A DNA stretch of 64,000 nucleotides, taken from the NCBI RefSeq assembly GCF_003287355.1, contig NZ_QMIM01000012.1, forward strand, positions 1 to 64,000, written 5' to 3'. This document shows positions 15,960 through 24,257 of this stretch, one piece after another. A program made the translations under genes and the position numbers. This DNA comes from Halorubrum sp. 48-1-W. GTDB lineage: Archaea; Halobacteriota; Halobacteria; Halobacteriales; Haloferacaceae. The notes beneath the pieces are model-generated. The model was not told the DNA's origin, did not search any database, and saw only the letters and a list, made by a program, of their open reading frames with translations. Each line of letters starts with the position of its first letter. Positions within the stretch are counted from its first letter, which is position 1.

Positions 15960-17155
15960 TCCGTCGTCACCCCCCCGGCGTCGTCGTCGTCGGCCGAGCC
16001 GTCCGCAACGGGGTCATCTTCCCCGCGCGTTCCGCCGTCGGAGCGCGCGCCGGGGTACTCCTCGGTCGCGTCCGGTCCCTGAAAGATCCCGATATCGTCG
16101 CGTTCGCGGGGGGTCGGGAGCCGCGCCGCCTCCCGGCCGTAGAAGACGAACCGGGTCCACCGCTCCAGCGAGCCGTCGAAGAGGCCCTCGCGGGCCCACG
16201 GGATGAGCGAGTGGACGTAGAGGTTCCCGTCGCGGGCGCGGACCGTGAGCGTCCCCGGCGTCAGCGTGATCGAGTTCGCGAGCGTCGTGACCGGGAGACC
16301 GCTACCGACGATCACGCGGATCCGGTTCAGCGTCGGGTCGATCGGTAGCCGCGGGTCGAGGATCACCCGCGCCACGACGAGGTTCGATTTGAGTATCTCG
16401 AAGAGCAAGACGGGGACGTACACCGCGCCGCGGAGCAGTCGGACGGGCGTCCGCGAGAGCGACGGGTCGGCGTCGAGGCTGATCCGCGAGAGCGTGATCG
16501 CGACGATCGCCGCGCTCGCGACGCCGCTCGCGAGGTCGAACCAATAGAGCGGGTCGCCGAGTGCGAGGTAGAAGGCGAGCGACAGCCCGAACGTCGCGGC
16601 GAAGCGGATCCCGGTCGCCTCCTTGCGGAGCCGCTCGCCGCGGCTCGGGCGGGTGACGGGAGCTTTCCTGACGGCGAGGTCGGTGCTCGAGAGCGCGAAC
16701 TCCAGCGGCTGGAGCAGCGTCGTGTTGCCGACCGGGGTGTACTCCGGGTCCAACACGACGGTCTCCGCGCCGTGCTCGTCGGCGTACGCCGACAGCTCCC
16801 GGACGTAATCGTCAGCCCCGAAGAGGTACTCGTCCGCGCCAACGACCGCGGTGACGACCTCCACGTCGTCGACGTCGGCGCCGTCGACGTCCGCGAGGTC
16901 GGCCTCGGCCCAGGTCGAGACGCGCTCGAGCAACCGGTCGATCGACGTCTCCCGGTCGGCTATGTCCGGATCGTCGCGGCGCCACGTGGCGAAGACGACG
17001 AAGTGGATCGACGAGAACTCGCCGTCGGCCGCCGACTCGACGAGGTGAGTGACCGTCGCGCGAAGCGTCGGCGTCGATTCGACGGGGACCACGACCGAAC
17101 CGCGCGTCGGAGCCGGTTCGTCGGCGTCAGCCACCCGATTCACCTCCCGGGGCAT
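15956..17155 (-). CDS. mnhE: MnhE fused to an N-terminal universal-stress-like domain
   Basis: First gene of the antiporter operon. Residues about 18-165 form a soluble alpha/beta domain that starts GSVVVPVESTPTLRATVTHL and ends GAETVVLDPEYTP, resembling a UspA-type nucleotide-binding fold without the classic C-terminal glycine loop. Residues about 185-350 are MnhE: FAATFGLSLAFYLALGDPLY, then VYVPVLLFEILKSNLVVARV and NSITLTPGTLTVRARDGNLY. Bacterial MnhE has only the second part (about 160 residues). An acidic tail of about 50 residues follows. The start may also be an internal GTG a few codons downstream. The cytoplasmic domain could sense a nucleotide or regulate transport (inference). Confidence 0.85.
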   Translation of the reverse strand: MPREVNRVADADEPAPTRGSVVVPVESTPTLRATVTHLVESAADGEFSSIHFVVFATWRRDDPDIADRETSIDRLLERVSTWAEADLADVDGADVDDVEVVTAVVGADEYLFGADDYVRELSAYADEHGAETVVLDPEYTPVGNTTLLQPLEFALSSTDLAVRKAPVTRPSRGERLRKEATGIRFAATFGLSLAFYLALGDPLYWFDLASGVASAAIVAITLSRISLDADPSLSRTPVRLLRGAVYVPVLLFEILKSNLVVARVILDPRLPIDPTLNRIRVIVGSGLPVTTLANSITLTPGTLTVRARDGNLYVHSLIPWAREGLFDGSLERWTRFVFYGREAARLPTPRERDDIGIFQGPDATEEYPGARSDGGTRGEDDPVADGSADDDDAGGVTTE

Positions 17156-17334
17156 CGGAGATGGCCGTCTGGCTACACATGGGTATGTCTACCCGAGGCG
17201 TAGCCCTACCGGCCCAAAACAGTTTGTATCCCGGTCGACCCGCTTTCGGTCGCGTCGGCCGATCGATCGCTTCCGGATCCCGAGCGGTCGAGCGATCGCG
17301 CCCGAGTCCCCCGTCGGACCCGTGGTCGAGACCG

Positions 17335-18504
17335 TCAGTCGTCGCGTTTCAGGACCGCTGCCAGCCGGTCCGCGATCCGCCCGGCGACGGCGTCCTTCGA
17401 CCCCGAGACAGGTTCGGGCTCGGTCCCCGCCTCCCCGACGAGCAGGACGCGCGTCCGGTCGTCGCCCATCACGCTCGCGTCGTTGGCGACGACGAACGCG
17501 AGCCCGACCCGGTCGCGGATCCGCTCGGCCTCCGCGACCATCGCAGTGTCGTCGCCCGACGTCTCCGCTTTGAACCCGACGAGCGGGAGGTCGGGGTGCG
17601 CCTCCCGGACGGAGTCGATCAGCTTCGGCGTCGGCCGAAGATCGACCGACAGCGGCGACCCCGACCGGATCTTCTCGTCGACGGCGTCGGCGGTGAAATC
17701 GGAGATGGCCGCCGCGGAGACCAACGCGTCCGCGGTCACTGCCGCCTCCCGACAGGCGTCGATCATCTCGTCCGCGGTCTCGACCCTCACGACGTCGGCG
17801 TAGGGGACCTCCGGACCGTCCTGGACGAGCGTCACGTCGGCCCCGCGGACGTAGCACGCGCGGGCGATCGCGCGACCGGTCTTGCCGGACGCCCGGTTCG
17901 TTAAGATTCGGATCGGGTCGATCCGCTCTTTGGTCGCGCCCGCCGTGACGACGACGTGGGTGCCGGAGAGCGCGTCCGACGTCGTCGCACGGGCGACCTC
18001 CGTGAGTATCGTCGACTCCGCGGCGATCTTGGCTTTCCCCTCCTCGATCCGCGGGTCGGCGAACGTCACGCCCCACGACGAGAGGGTGTCGAGCGCGGCG
18101 AGCACGCCCGGGTGGTCGTACATCGGCTCGTGCATCGCCGGCGCCATCACGACGGGCACGCCCGCGCCGAGCGCCGTGGTCACACACGTGGTCACCGGCG
18201 TGTCGTCGACGGCAGCCGCCACCTTCCCGGCGGTGTTCGCGGTCGCGGGCGCGAGCAACAGCACGTCCGCCCAGCCGTCGCGACCGCAGAGCTCGACGTG
18301 CTCGACGTTGCCGGTGATCTCCGTGACGACGGGCTCGTCGGTGGCGAAATCGACCGCCCACGGGTGGACGATGTTCGTCGCAGCCGGCGTCATCACCGCG
18401 CGGACGCTCGCGCCGTGGCGGCGCAGTTCGTGGGCGAGCTCGACCACCTTCACCGCCGCGATGCTGCCCGAGACGCCGAGCGCGACGTTGACCCCCGCTA
18501 ACAT
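17335..18504 (-). CDS. coaBC: Bifunctional phosphopantothenoylcysteine decarboxylase / phosphopantothenate-cysteine ligase
   Basis: Makes 4'-phosphopantetheine for coenzyme A. The N-terminal flavoprotein CoaC domain (residues 1-175) has ALGVSGSIAAVKVVEL, the catalytic His region HPWAVDFATD, and PAMHEPMYDHP. The CoaB domain (about 185-385) starts VVVTAGATKERIDPIRIL and has the dimer or nucleotide motif RASGKTGRAIARAC and VSAAAISDF. The 389-residue length is standard. It lies upstream of the antiporter operon on the same strand with a 179-bp gap, so it is probably independent. A gap of 25 bp separates it from top6A. Confidence 0.95.
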   Translation of the reverse strand: MLAGVNVALGVSGSIAAVKVVELAHELRRHGASVRAVMTPAATNIVHPWAVDFATDEPVVTEITGNVEHVELCGRDGWADVLLLAPATANTAGKVAAAVDDTPVTTCVTTALGAGVPVVMAPAMHEPMYDHPGVLAALDTLSSWGVTFADPRIEEGKAKIAAESTILTEVARATTSDALSGTHVVVTAGATKERIDPIRILTNRASGKTGRAIARACYVRGADVTLVQDGPEVPYADVVRVETADEMIDACREAAVTADALVSAAAISDFTADAVDEKIRSGSPLSVDLRPTPKLIDSVREAHPDLPLVGFKAETSGDDTAMVAEAERIRDRVGLAFVVANDASVMGDDRTRVLLVGEAGTEPEPVSGSKDAVAGRIADRLAAVLKRDD

Positions 18505-18529
18505 TGTCGGCCGTTCCCGCCCCGGCGGC

Positions 18530-19615
18530 TTATAATACGCCCATCTCGTCGAGCCGCTCGGGGAGGTAGGTGTCGGTGACGAAGTCGAGCCCGCGGCTCG
18601 CGAGCGACTGCTGTTCGGACTTCTTGCCGATGTCGAGCTGGAGTTCGATCTGTTCCTCCCAGTAGTCGGTCTGGAACCGTGGGTCCTCGAGCTCGGACTC
18701 GAGGGCGTTGACGTCGGAGTCGGAGAGGGGGTCCGACGGGAGGTCGTACTCGACGATGTCCGCCGGCTGGATCCCGATGAACCGCGCCTCCGGCGTCGCG
18801 AGGTACTTCGAGAGGTGCGCGGACTTGATCGACCCGTACGCGACGGAGCCGTAGATCCGGTACGACCAGGGGTCGCCGTCGGTGAAGACGACCACGGGGA
18901 GGTCGAGCTCGTCGCGGAAGCGCTTCGTCAGCCGACGCGTGGCGCGGGCGGGCTGGCCGCCCAAGTGGACGACCAGCGCGTCGTGTTCCTCGTCGAAACC
19001 GTTCTCCACGAGCCGGTCGCGCATCCCGCCGGTCTCGACGCAGAGGACGAACTCCGCGTCGTTCTCGAGGAACTCGATGGTGTCGGGGTTGTTGGGGATC
19101 TGGTAGCCGCCCTGCCCGACGTCGAGCTGGCAGTGGATGTCGCGGTCGCCGCGGTTGGTCTGTTCGCGGATCCGCAACGGGCCCATCACCTTCGCGCCGG
19201 ACTCCTCCGGGCGCATGTGGAAGTCCTCGCGGGTGACGCCCGTGACGATCTCGAGGTCCTCGACGAGGTCGTTCGACTCGTCCTGGCTGTTGAACTGCGC
19301 CTCGTCGTTGTCCCACGACTCCGAGAGGTAGTACAGCTCACGCAGTGTCGAGGAGCGGTCGTCGTCGAGCTGGTCAGCGAGGAACTCGATGGTGAACGCC
19401 GCCTTCAACAGCTTCCGCGCGCCGTTGACCGAGTTGGCACTCCGGACCGACGTGCGGTCGCCGTAGGTCCAGACGCCGCTTTCGGTGTCGTACTCGATGT
19501 TGCTCTTCGTCCGGGTCGGGAGCTCCAACTCCGGGATCCGCCCGGCTGCGAACTGGTCGTAGAAGTCCGCAGCCAGGTCGATCAGCTCGTCTCGTGCGTC
19601 GCTTTCGGTCGTCAT
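18530..19615 (-). CDS. top6A: DNA topoisomerase VI subunit A
   Basis: The DNA-cleaving, Spo11-related subunit of the archaeal type IIB topoisomerase. It is 361 residues. The winged-helix CAP domain holds the catalytic motif [13 protein letters not shown], where the second Tyr (Tyr96) aligns with the Spo11 nucleophile. The Toprim domain has the metal-binding Glu in [10 protein letters not shown] and the DxD pair in [16 protein letters not shown]. It starts directly after the top6B stop with no gap, so the two subunits are made together. Essential housekeeping gene. Confidence 0.97.
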   Translation of the reverse strand: MTTESDARDELIDLAADFYDQFAAGRIPELELPTRTKSNIEYDTESGVWTYGDRTSVRSANSVNGARKLLKAAFTIEFLADQLDDDRSSTLRELYYLSESWDNDEAQFNSQDESNDLVEDLEIVTGVTREDFHMRPEESGAKVMGPLRIREQTNRGDRDIHCQLDVGQGGYQIPNNPDTIEFLENDAEFVLCVETGGMRDRLVENGFDEEHDALVVHLGGQPARATRRLTKRFRDELDLPVVVFTDGDPWSYRIYGSVAYGSIKSAHLSKYLATPEARFIGIQPADIVEYDLPSDPLSDSDVNALESELEDPRFQTDYWEEQIELQLDIGKKSEQQSLASRGLDFVTDTYLPERLDEMGVL

Positions 19616-22084
19616 TTACGCGTTCACCGTGAGTTTCTCCGTCTCCACGCCGCCGACGCTGACCTCGAACTCGGCGTCGTCGGCGACCGTGTACGTCAGT
19701 TCTCGCTCGTCGCCCGAGGGGACCTCGGGCTTCCACTGGACGAACCACTCGCCGTCCATGTCGACGACGGTGCCATCGGAGAGGTCCGTGGGCTCCGCCG
19801 AGACGATGTCCGTGATCTCCAGGGTCTCGTTCACGTCCGAGTGGTTCTCGACGACGAGCCGGACCGTCCCGTCGTCGCGTTCGCGCTCGACGCTCACGTT
19901 GTTCATGATCCGCGCCAGCGCGCCGTCGATGTCGGGGCGCGGCCGGCCGGTCACCTCCGAGACCTTGTCGGCCATCTCCGGGAGGATCTTACCGAGGACG
20001 TCCTGTTTCTCCCGGCGCTGTTGCATCGACCGCCGCTTGTTGAGGTACGACTTCAGCTCGCGCGCCGCCTCGCGGACCGCGAGTTCGATCTCGTCTTCGA
20101 TCGCGGGGACGTTCGCGAGCGCGTCCTTCGACTCGCTCGTGAACGGCACGTTCGTCGACGCGACGTGGATCGATATCACCGCGGGGCCGTTCGGCATCCC
20201 CGATCCGCCGGGCTGGTCGAGCCCGTAGTTGCGCCAGCCGATCGACTTGATCACGTCGGTGGTCGCACACGCCCCGCGCTGGTAGACGAGCGGGACGCGG
20301 TTCGCGAACCGGAGCAGTTCGACGGAGCCCTCCGCGGGGATCGCTCCCCCGTAGGCGATCCCGGCCTCGACGATGAACGGGTCGCCCCCGTGGACCTCCG
20401 CGTCCCGCGTCGCGGCCGCGTAGAAGTCGGCGTCGTACTCCTTTCGGAGCCCGGCCTCAACCAGTTCGGCCGTGATCGGCGCGAGACAGTCCGTCGGCGG
20501 CGCGAGGATGTCGGTCGCCCGCATCGCCTCCAGCAGGTCGGCCGCGGTGTCGCGGTCGCCCGCCACGTCCCGCACCTTCGGCGGGTCGTCCGGGACGGTC
20601 CGCGCCCGCGACCAGACCGCGTCGACGACGTTCCCGCGGGCGGTCTCGCCGAACGTCGCGTCGTGCTGTTCGGCGACGAAGCTCGCCGCGTCCGCGACGA
20701 GCCGCTCGAGGTCGTCGCGGGTGATCCGGAACGCGTCGCCGTCGAGGTCCTCGAACCGACGCGCGAGCGCCTCGGCCATCGCCCGCACCACGGCGTCGTC
20801 CTTCCGCGTCGACGTGGCGTCGTCGACCAGGGCGTAGACGTCGGGGACGAGCGGCGGCTCGCCCGGATCACTCCCCGCGGAGTCCTCGTCGTCGCCCGTT
20901 TCGCCGGTTCCGTCGCCGTCGCCGCCGACCCCGGTGATCGCCCGCCATGCGGCGTCGACCGCGTTGCCGCGGACGGTCCTGCCGAACGTCTTCCCCGTGT
21001 CGCCAGCGACCGTCTCCGCGACGTCGTCGACGATGCTCGCGAGTTCGGACCGCGAGAGCCGGTCGCCCCCGGCGACCGTCTCCGCGATCCCCTCGGAAAA
21101 GGCGGCCGTCGCCGTCGCGCCCTTGTTGGCGACCGCGTCCGCGACCGCGTCCGCGACGTCGCGGTCGTCGTGTGCGCGCGGCGGCGACCACGACAGTTCG
21201 CGCCCGTAGTACACGTCGCGGAACTCGTCGATCACGTTGTCGGCGGTCTTCTTGCCGACGCGCGTGAACTCCTCCTGGAGGAACCCCGAGATCGAGTAGG
21301 ACTCCGTCGCCTCCAGCATCTTGATCAGCGCGCCCAGCTCGACGCCGTGCGGGTGCGGCCGGATCTCCGTCGTCTCCGCCGGTAGCTCGTCGGTCGCGCG
21401 CTCGAACTTCATCGGCCCCTCGAGGCCGGGCTCCCGCAACTCGATCCGGGCGTGCGGGTTGACGACGGCGGTGTGTTTCACGTAGTCGTGGAGCTGGGAG
21501 CGCGCCCGCATGTTCGCCTCCATCTCCAACTCGATCCGGGTGCCGTGCGGGCGGTCCCAGGTGGTGGTCTCGTCGACGCTGATCTCCGGTTCGTTGGTGT
21601 CGGTGTCGATGATCAGCTCGAAGTACTGCGCGTCCGACTGCCCCTTCGGACGCGAGGTGATCCTCGCCGGCTGGCCGGAAGTCAACTGAGAGTACAGGAC
21701 GGCCGCCGAGATGCCGATACCTTGCTGGCCACGTGACTGCACTCTGGCATGAAACCGACTACCATACAGAAGCTTTCCGAACACTTTCGGGAGCTGCTCT
21801 TTGGTGATCCCCGGCCCGTTGTCCTCGATCACGAGCCGGTAGTAGTCGCCGACCTCAGTGATCTCGACGTAGATGTCGGGGAGGATCCCGGCCTCCTCGG
21901 TCGCGTCGAGGGCGTTGTCGACCGCCTCCTTGACGGCGGTGACGAGCCCGCGAGCGCCCGAGTCGAACCCGAGCATGTGTTTGTTCTTCTCGAAGAACTC
22001 GGCGATGGAGATCTCGCGCTGGCTCTCGGCCAACTCCTCCGCGATCCCCTCGTCCTCGCCGAGGCTCGACTGGAAGGACGTCAT
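19616..22084 (-). CDS. top6B: DNA topoisomerase VI subunit B with a duplicated insertion
   Basis: The ATPase subunit. The GHKL ATP site comprises the N box [14 protein letters not shown] (Asn57), DNGPGI (88-93) and [10 protein letters not shown] (118-127). An H2TH domain follows at about 240-290. The transducer domain begins near residue 525 ([15 protein letters not shown]). The C-terminal Ig-like domain ends [13 protein letters not shown]. At 822 residues it is far longer than the roughly 530 of Sulfolobus. The extra 200 residues (about 306-505) lie between H2TH and transducer and contain two related units sharing TFG-x-T-x-RGN-x-VDA-x-W. Halophile-type enlargement is expected, but the internal duplication stands out. 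Confidence 0.96.
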   Translation of the reverse strand: MTSFQSSLGEDEGIAEELAESQREISIAEFFEKNKHMLGFDSGARGLVTAVKEAVDNALDATEEAGILPDIYVEITEVGDYYRLVIEDNGPGITKEQLPKVFGKLLYGSRFHARVQSRGQQGIGISAAVLYSQLTSGQPARITSRPKGQSDAQYFELIIDTDTNEPEISVDETTTWDRPHGTRIELEMEANMRARSQLHDYVKHTAVVNPHARIELREPGLEGPMKFERATDELPAETTEIRPHPHGVELGALIKMLEATESYSISGFLQEEFTRVGKKTADNVIDEFRDVYYGRELSWSPPRAHDDRDVADAVADAVANKGATATAAFSEGIAETVAGGDRLSRSELASIVDDVAETVAGDTGKTFGRTVRGNAVDAAWRAITGVGGDGDGTGETGDDEDSAGSDPGEPPLVPDVYALVDDATSTRKDDAVVRAMAEALARRFEDLDGDAFRITRDDLERLVADAASFVAEQHDATFGETARGNVVDAVWSRARTVPDDPPKVRDVAGDRDTAADLLEAMRATDILAPPTDCLAPITAELVEAGLRKEYDADFYAAATRDAEVHGGDPFIVEAGIAYGGAIPAEGSVELLRFANRVPLVYQRGACATTDVIKSIGWRNYGLDQPGGSGMPNGPAVISIHVASTNVPFTSESKDALANVPAIEDEIELAVREAARELKSYLNKRRSMQQRREKQDVLGKILPEMADKVSEVTGRPRPDIDGALARIMNNVSVERERDDGTVRLVVENHSDVNETLEITDIVSAEPTDLSDGTVVDMDGEWFVQWKPEVPSGDERELTYTVADDAEFEVSVGGVETEKLTVNA

Positions 22085-22110
22085 TCGGTGAGCGTACCTT
22101 TCGCCGAGGG

Positions 22111-22120
22111 GAATAAAAAC
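22111..22120 (-). promoter_or_regulatory. TATA box of top6B-top6A
   Basis: On the minus strand GTTTTTATTC lies about 28-36 nt before the top6B ATG at 22084. That is the standard spacing for a transcript with almost no leader. Confidence 0.55.
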
Positions 22121-22187
22121 GAACCGGCAGCGAGGTGAAAGTAGAGACCGATCGATCCGACCCCCATCCGCCGGACCCGGCGGAGAG

Positions 22188-22195
22188 GTTTATGC
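22188..22195 (+). promoter_or_regulatory. TATA box of the JAMM protease gene
   Basis: GTTTATGC lies about 27-30 nt before the GTG at 22219. If this box is used, transcription would begin at about 22215-22220, downstream of the first in-frame ATG (22192). It therefore argues for the GTG start. Confidence 0.4.
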
Positions 22196-22218
22196 GTCCC
22201 TACAGCGTGATCACGGCC

Positions 22219-22650
22219 GTGATCGAGTTCACCCGCCCTGCCTACGACGCCGTGGTCGACCACGCCCGTGGCGGTGACCCGGCCGAGGTGTGCGGCGTGT
22301 TGGCGGGAACGCCCGTGGACGGAGCCGCCGATCGGGACCACGACGTCGTCGTCGAGGCGCGCCCGACCGACAACGTCGCCGAGCGCCCGGAGACGCGTTA
22401 CCGGATCGACCCGGAGGAGCTGTTCGCGGTCGTCGAGTCGGTCGAGGACGATAGCCTCGAGGTCGTCGGCTTCTATCACTCACACCCCGGGGGACCGGCG
22501 CGACCGAGCGAGACCGACGTCGACCGCGCGACGTGGACGGACCGCTCGTACGTCATCTGCGCGCTGGACGGTCACCCGTTCGTCGGGTCCTGGCGCTGGC
22601 GGGGAGACGACGAGGGGTTCGAGCCGGAGACGGTCGCGCTTCGGGAGTAA
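22219..22650 (+). CDS. JAMM/MPN+ metalloprotease, probable desampylase
   Basis: A zinc isopeptidase of the JAMM family. In Haloferax the homologue HvJAMM1 removes ubiquitin-like SAMP proteins from targets. The catalytic set is complete: Glu in PAEVCGVLAG and the H-x-H-x7-S-x2-D motif in FYHSHPGGPARPSETD. About 143 residues from the GTG at 22219, where the protein begins VIEFTRPAYDAVVDHA like its relatives. The longer start at the ATG 22192 adds nine residues but would overlap the putative TATA box. It is divergent from top6B with a 134-bp gap. Confidence 0.85.
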   Translation: MIEFTRPAYDAVVDHARGGDPAEVCGVLAGTPVDGAADRDHDVVVEARPTDNVAERPETRYRIDPEELFAVVESVEDDSLEVVGFYHSHPGGPARPSETDVDRATWTDRSYVICALDGHPFVGSWRWRGDDEGFEPETVALRE

Positions 22651-22654
22651 CGAA

Positions 22655-22700
22655 ATCGAAGTCCGGTGAGCTGCCTCGGGGCTTGACCACCGCAACAGTT
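22655..22700. mobile_element. Possible IS200/IS605-type end fragment
   Basis: The sequence GGTGAGCTGCCTCGGGGC followed by TTGACC resembles stretches I associate with ends of haloarchaeal TnpB-type elements. It sits where the AT-richer Fic patch begins. There is no transposase and no second end, so this is only a suggestion. Confidence 0.2.
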
Positions 22701-22775
22701 CACGACGTTCTCGCGTCCAAGATCGACGGCAGTAGGTATACACAGCGTCGCGTCCGACCCCACTATTCAAACTAG

Positions 22776-22782
22776 TTTATAT
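22776..22782 (+). promoter_or_regulatory. TATA box of the Fic gene
   Basis: TTTATAT inside the AT-rich run CAAACTAGTTTATATCC lies 41 nt before the Fic ATG, giving a predicted leader of about 15 nt. It is one of the strongest TATA boxes in the window. Confidence 0.6.
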
Positions 22783-22822
22783 CCAATATGATTAAGATGC
22801 GTCACACACGATCTAATTCAAA

Positions 22823-23983
22823 ATGAGAACTCGAGATCTGCCTTCGGAGGCGCCGGGGCACTATCGGCAGTCCCATCCACGCCCCTACTACATTCCGGAG
22901 AAATTGCCCGTCTCATCCCCGATCGAGATCGATGGCGAACTCACATCGACGATATCGGACGCAACGTTTCAACTCGGACGCATTGACGGAATAAGTCCGA
23001 CAGTCGATTTCTCGCCGGTGTTGTACACGTCGCTTCTCAGACTCGAAGCCGTCGAAACTGCCGAAATTGAGGGGGCGGACGTCGAGATGGATGAGGTATA
23101 CGCGTACCACACACGGAGCAAGTCCGGTGACGCCGGGAGTGTGAGTCGTGACTTACAAGAAGTTCTCAACGCCGAACAAGCCCTCAGAGACGGCTTTGAT
23201 GCGATCAAAGGCGACGAGTCGATCTCGTTAGCACTACTCAGATCCCTACACGAAACACTTCTCGAAGGGGTTCGGAACGAAGGCGAAATCGTCGGAGAGT
23301 GGCGAGACAGTGATGTCCATATCCCGTCACCACGTCGAAGTCAACCACCGTTTGTTCCGCCACCAGCGGACAGCGTCTCGGGATTGATGGAATCGCTTGA
23401 AGCGTACATTCGAATGGGGGGTGAGTATCACCCGTTAGTCGACCTGGCGATCACCCACTACCAGTTCGAGACGATTCACCCCTGTTCGGATGGCAATGGA
23501 CGCCTTGGACGCATCTTGATCGTGTTACAATTACATGAAGCCGGCTACCTGTCCGACCCATACCTCTACCCGAGCGCCTACTTTAATCGGAACAAGCGGG
23601 AGTACGTTGAAAAGATGCGGGCGGTCAGCGAGGAGGGCAACTGGTATGACTGGATCGCGTTCTTTATTGAAGGCATTACAGAACAAGCCCGTGATTCCTA
23701 CGAGCGGACGTTCGAACTGATCGAACTGCGCCGAGAGTACGAAACGCAATATCCGGGTCAAAAGACGAGTCACAAGCTCGCGCGAGATCTGTTCGAGCTT
23801 CCGTACTTCACTGCGAACGACATCACGGAGCGATTCGATGTGAGCCGACAGACTGCCTACAACGCGATCGAAGAAGTCGAAGCAGAGGGCTTGGTTGTCG
23901 AGGTGACTGGCCAACAGCGCAATCGGGAGTACAAAGCAGTCGATATCTTCGAAATCCTCGAGCGGGCTCCCACAGGTGCGTGA
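22823..23983 (+). CDS. Fic family AMP-transferase with C-terminal winged helix
   Basis: Fic proteins usually attach AMP or another nucleotide moiety to hydroxyl side chains of target proteins. The catalytic loop is HPCSDGNGRLGR (219-230), matching HPFxxGNGRxxR with Phe replaced by Cys. An N-terminal inhibitory helix carries T-A-E-I-E-G (79-84), fitting [S/T]xxxE[G/N], so the enzyme should be self-inhibited. The Fic_N-type segment precedes it. Residues about 320-386 form a winged HTH (ITERFDVSRQTAYNAIEEVE). The 386-residue architecture is common in bacterial and archaeal accessory DNA. GC is lower than in neighbours. No antitoxin partner gene is adjacent. Confidence 0.92.
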   Translation: MRTRDLPSEAPGHYRQSHPRPYYIPEKLPVSSPIEIDGELTSTISDATFQLGRIDGISPTVDFSPVLYTSLLRLEAVETAEIEGADVEMDEVYAYHTRSKSGDAGSVSRDLQEVLNAEQALRDGFDAIKGDESISLALLRSLHETLLEGVRNEGEIVGEWRDSDVHIPSPRRSQPPFVPPPADSVSGLMESLEAYIRMGGEYHPLVDLAITHYQFETIHPCSDGNGRLGRILIVLQLHEAGYLSDPYLYPSAYFNRNKREYVEKMRAVSEEGNWYDWIAFFIEGITEQARDSYERTFELIELRREYETQYPGQKTSHKLARDLFELPYFTANDITERFDVSRQTAYNAIEEVEAEGLVVEVTGQQRNREYKAVDIFEILERAPTGA

Positions 23984-23999
23984 GTTTTCGGACGATTCC

Positions 24000-24016
24000 G
24001 GAAACGAAGTGTTTCC
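24000..24016. terminator. Short hairpin after the Fic gene
   Basis: GGAAAC and GTTTCC form a 6-bp inverted repeat with a 5-nt loop, 17 bp after the Fic stop codon. No long U tract follows, so a terminator role is weakly supported. Confidence 0.25.
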
Positions 24017-24176
24017 ACAAGTGAATTCGGGAGACAGCGAAGGAACGAAGGAAGGGATGAACGGCGATTAGGGGCATTCCGGACGACCGGCGCGAACGTT
24101 TAATTGGGGACGACGCGACTGCCTACGCGAGCCGCCAGTTACAGGATCCGACACGATACGTCGAGATACACAACAC

Positions 24177-24257
24177 ATGACGACTCAGACACACCACCCG
24201 ATCGAGACCGTCCGGAGCGACACGACGAGCGACGCAGCCGCGGGGGTCCGAGCGTGA
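24177..24257 (+). CDS. Possible 26-codon leader ORF before agmatinase
   Basis: An ATG at 24177 opens a 26-codon frame whose TGA (24255-24257) overlaps the likely GTG start of the agmatinase gene as GTGA. The peptide begins MTTQTHHPIETV and ends AAAGVRA. It has His and Thr near its start but no obvious arginine or proline stalling motif. The overlap would couple translation of the enzyme to that of the leader. This may be chance. Conservation in related genomes would decide. Confidence 0.35.
   Translation: MTTQTHHPIETVRSDTTSDAAAGVRA

Noticed and set aside
18815-21385. An 856-codon open frame on the plus strand opposite top6A/top6B
   Set aside because: It is a GC-driven mirror of two well-supported genes: Asp/Val/Arg-rich composition without any domain, and no promoter. 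The same explanation covers the other long frames opposite acs, the antiporter genes and the carboxypeptidase.
22192-22218. ATG at 22192 as the start of the JAMM gene
   Set aside because: Homology to the family begins after the GTG at 22219 and a TATA-like box overlaps the ATG; kept as the alternative start.
22655-22700. Possible tRNA or tRNA fragment
   Set aside because: No T-loop GTTCRA or acceptor pairing can be drawn; the resemblance is only to a G-rich loop. Kept only as a weak transposon-end suggestion.
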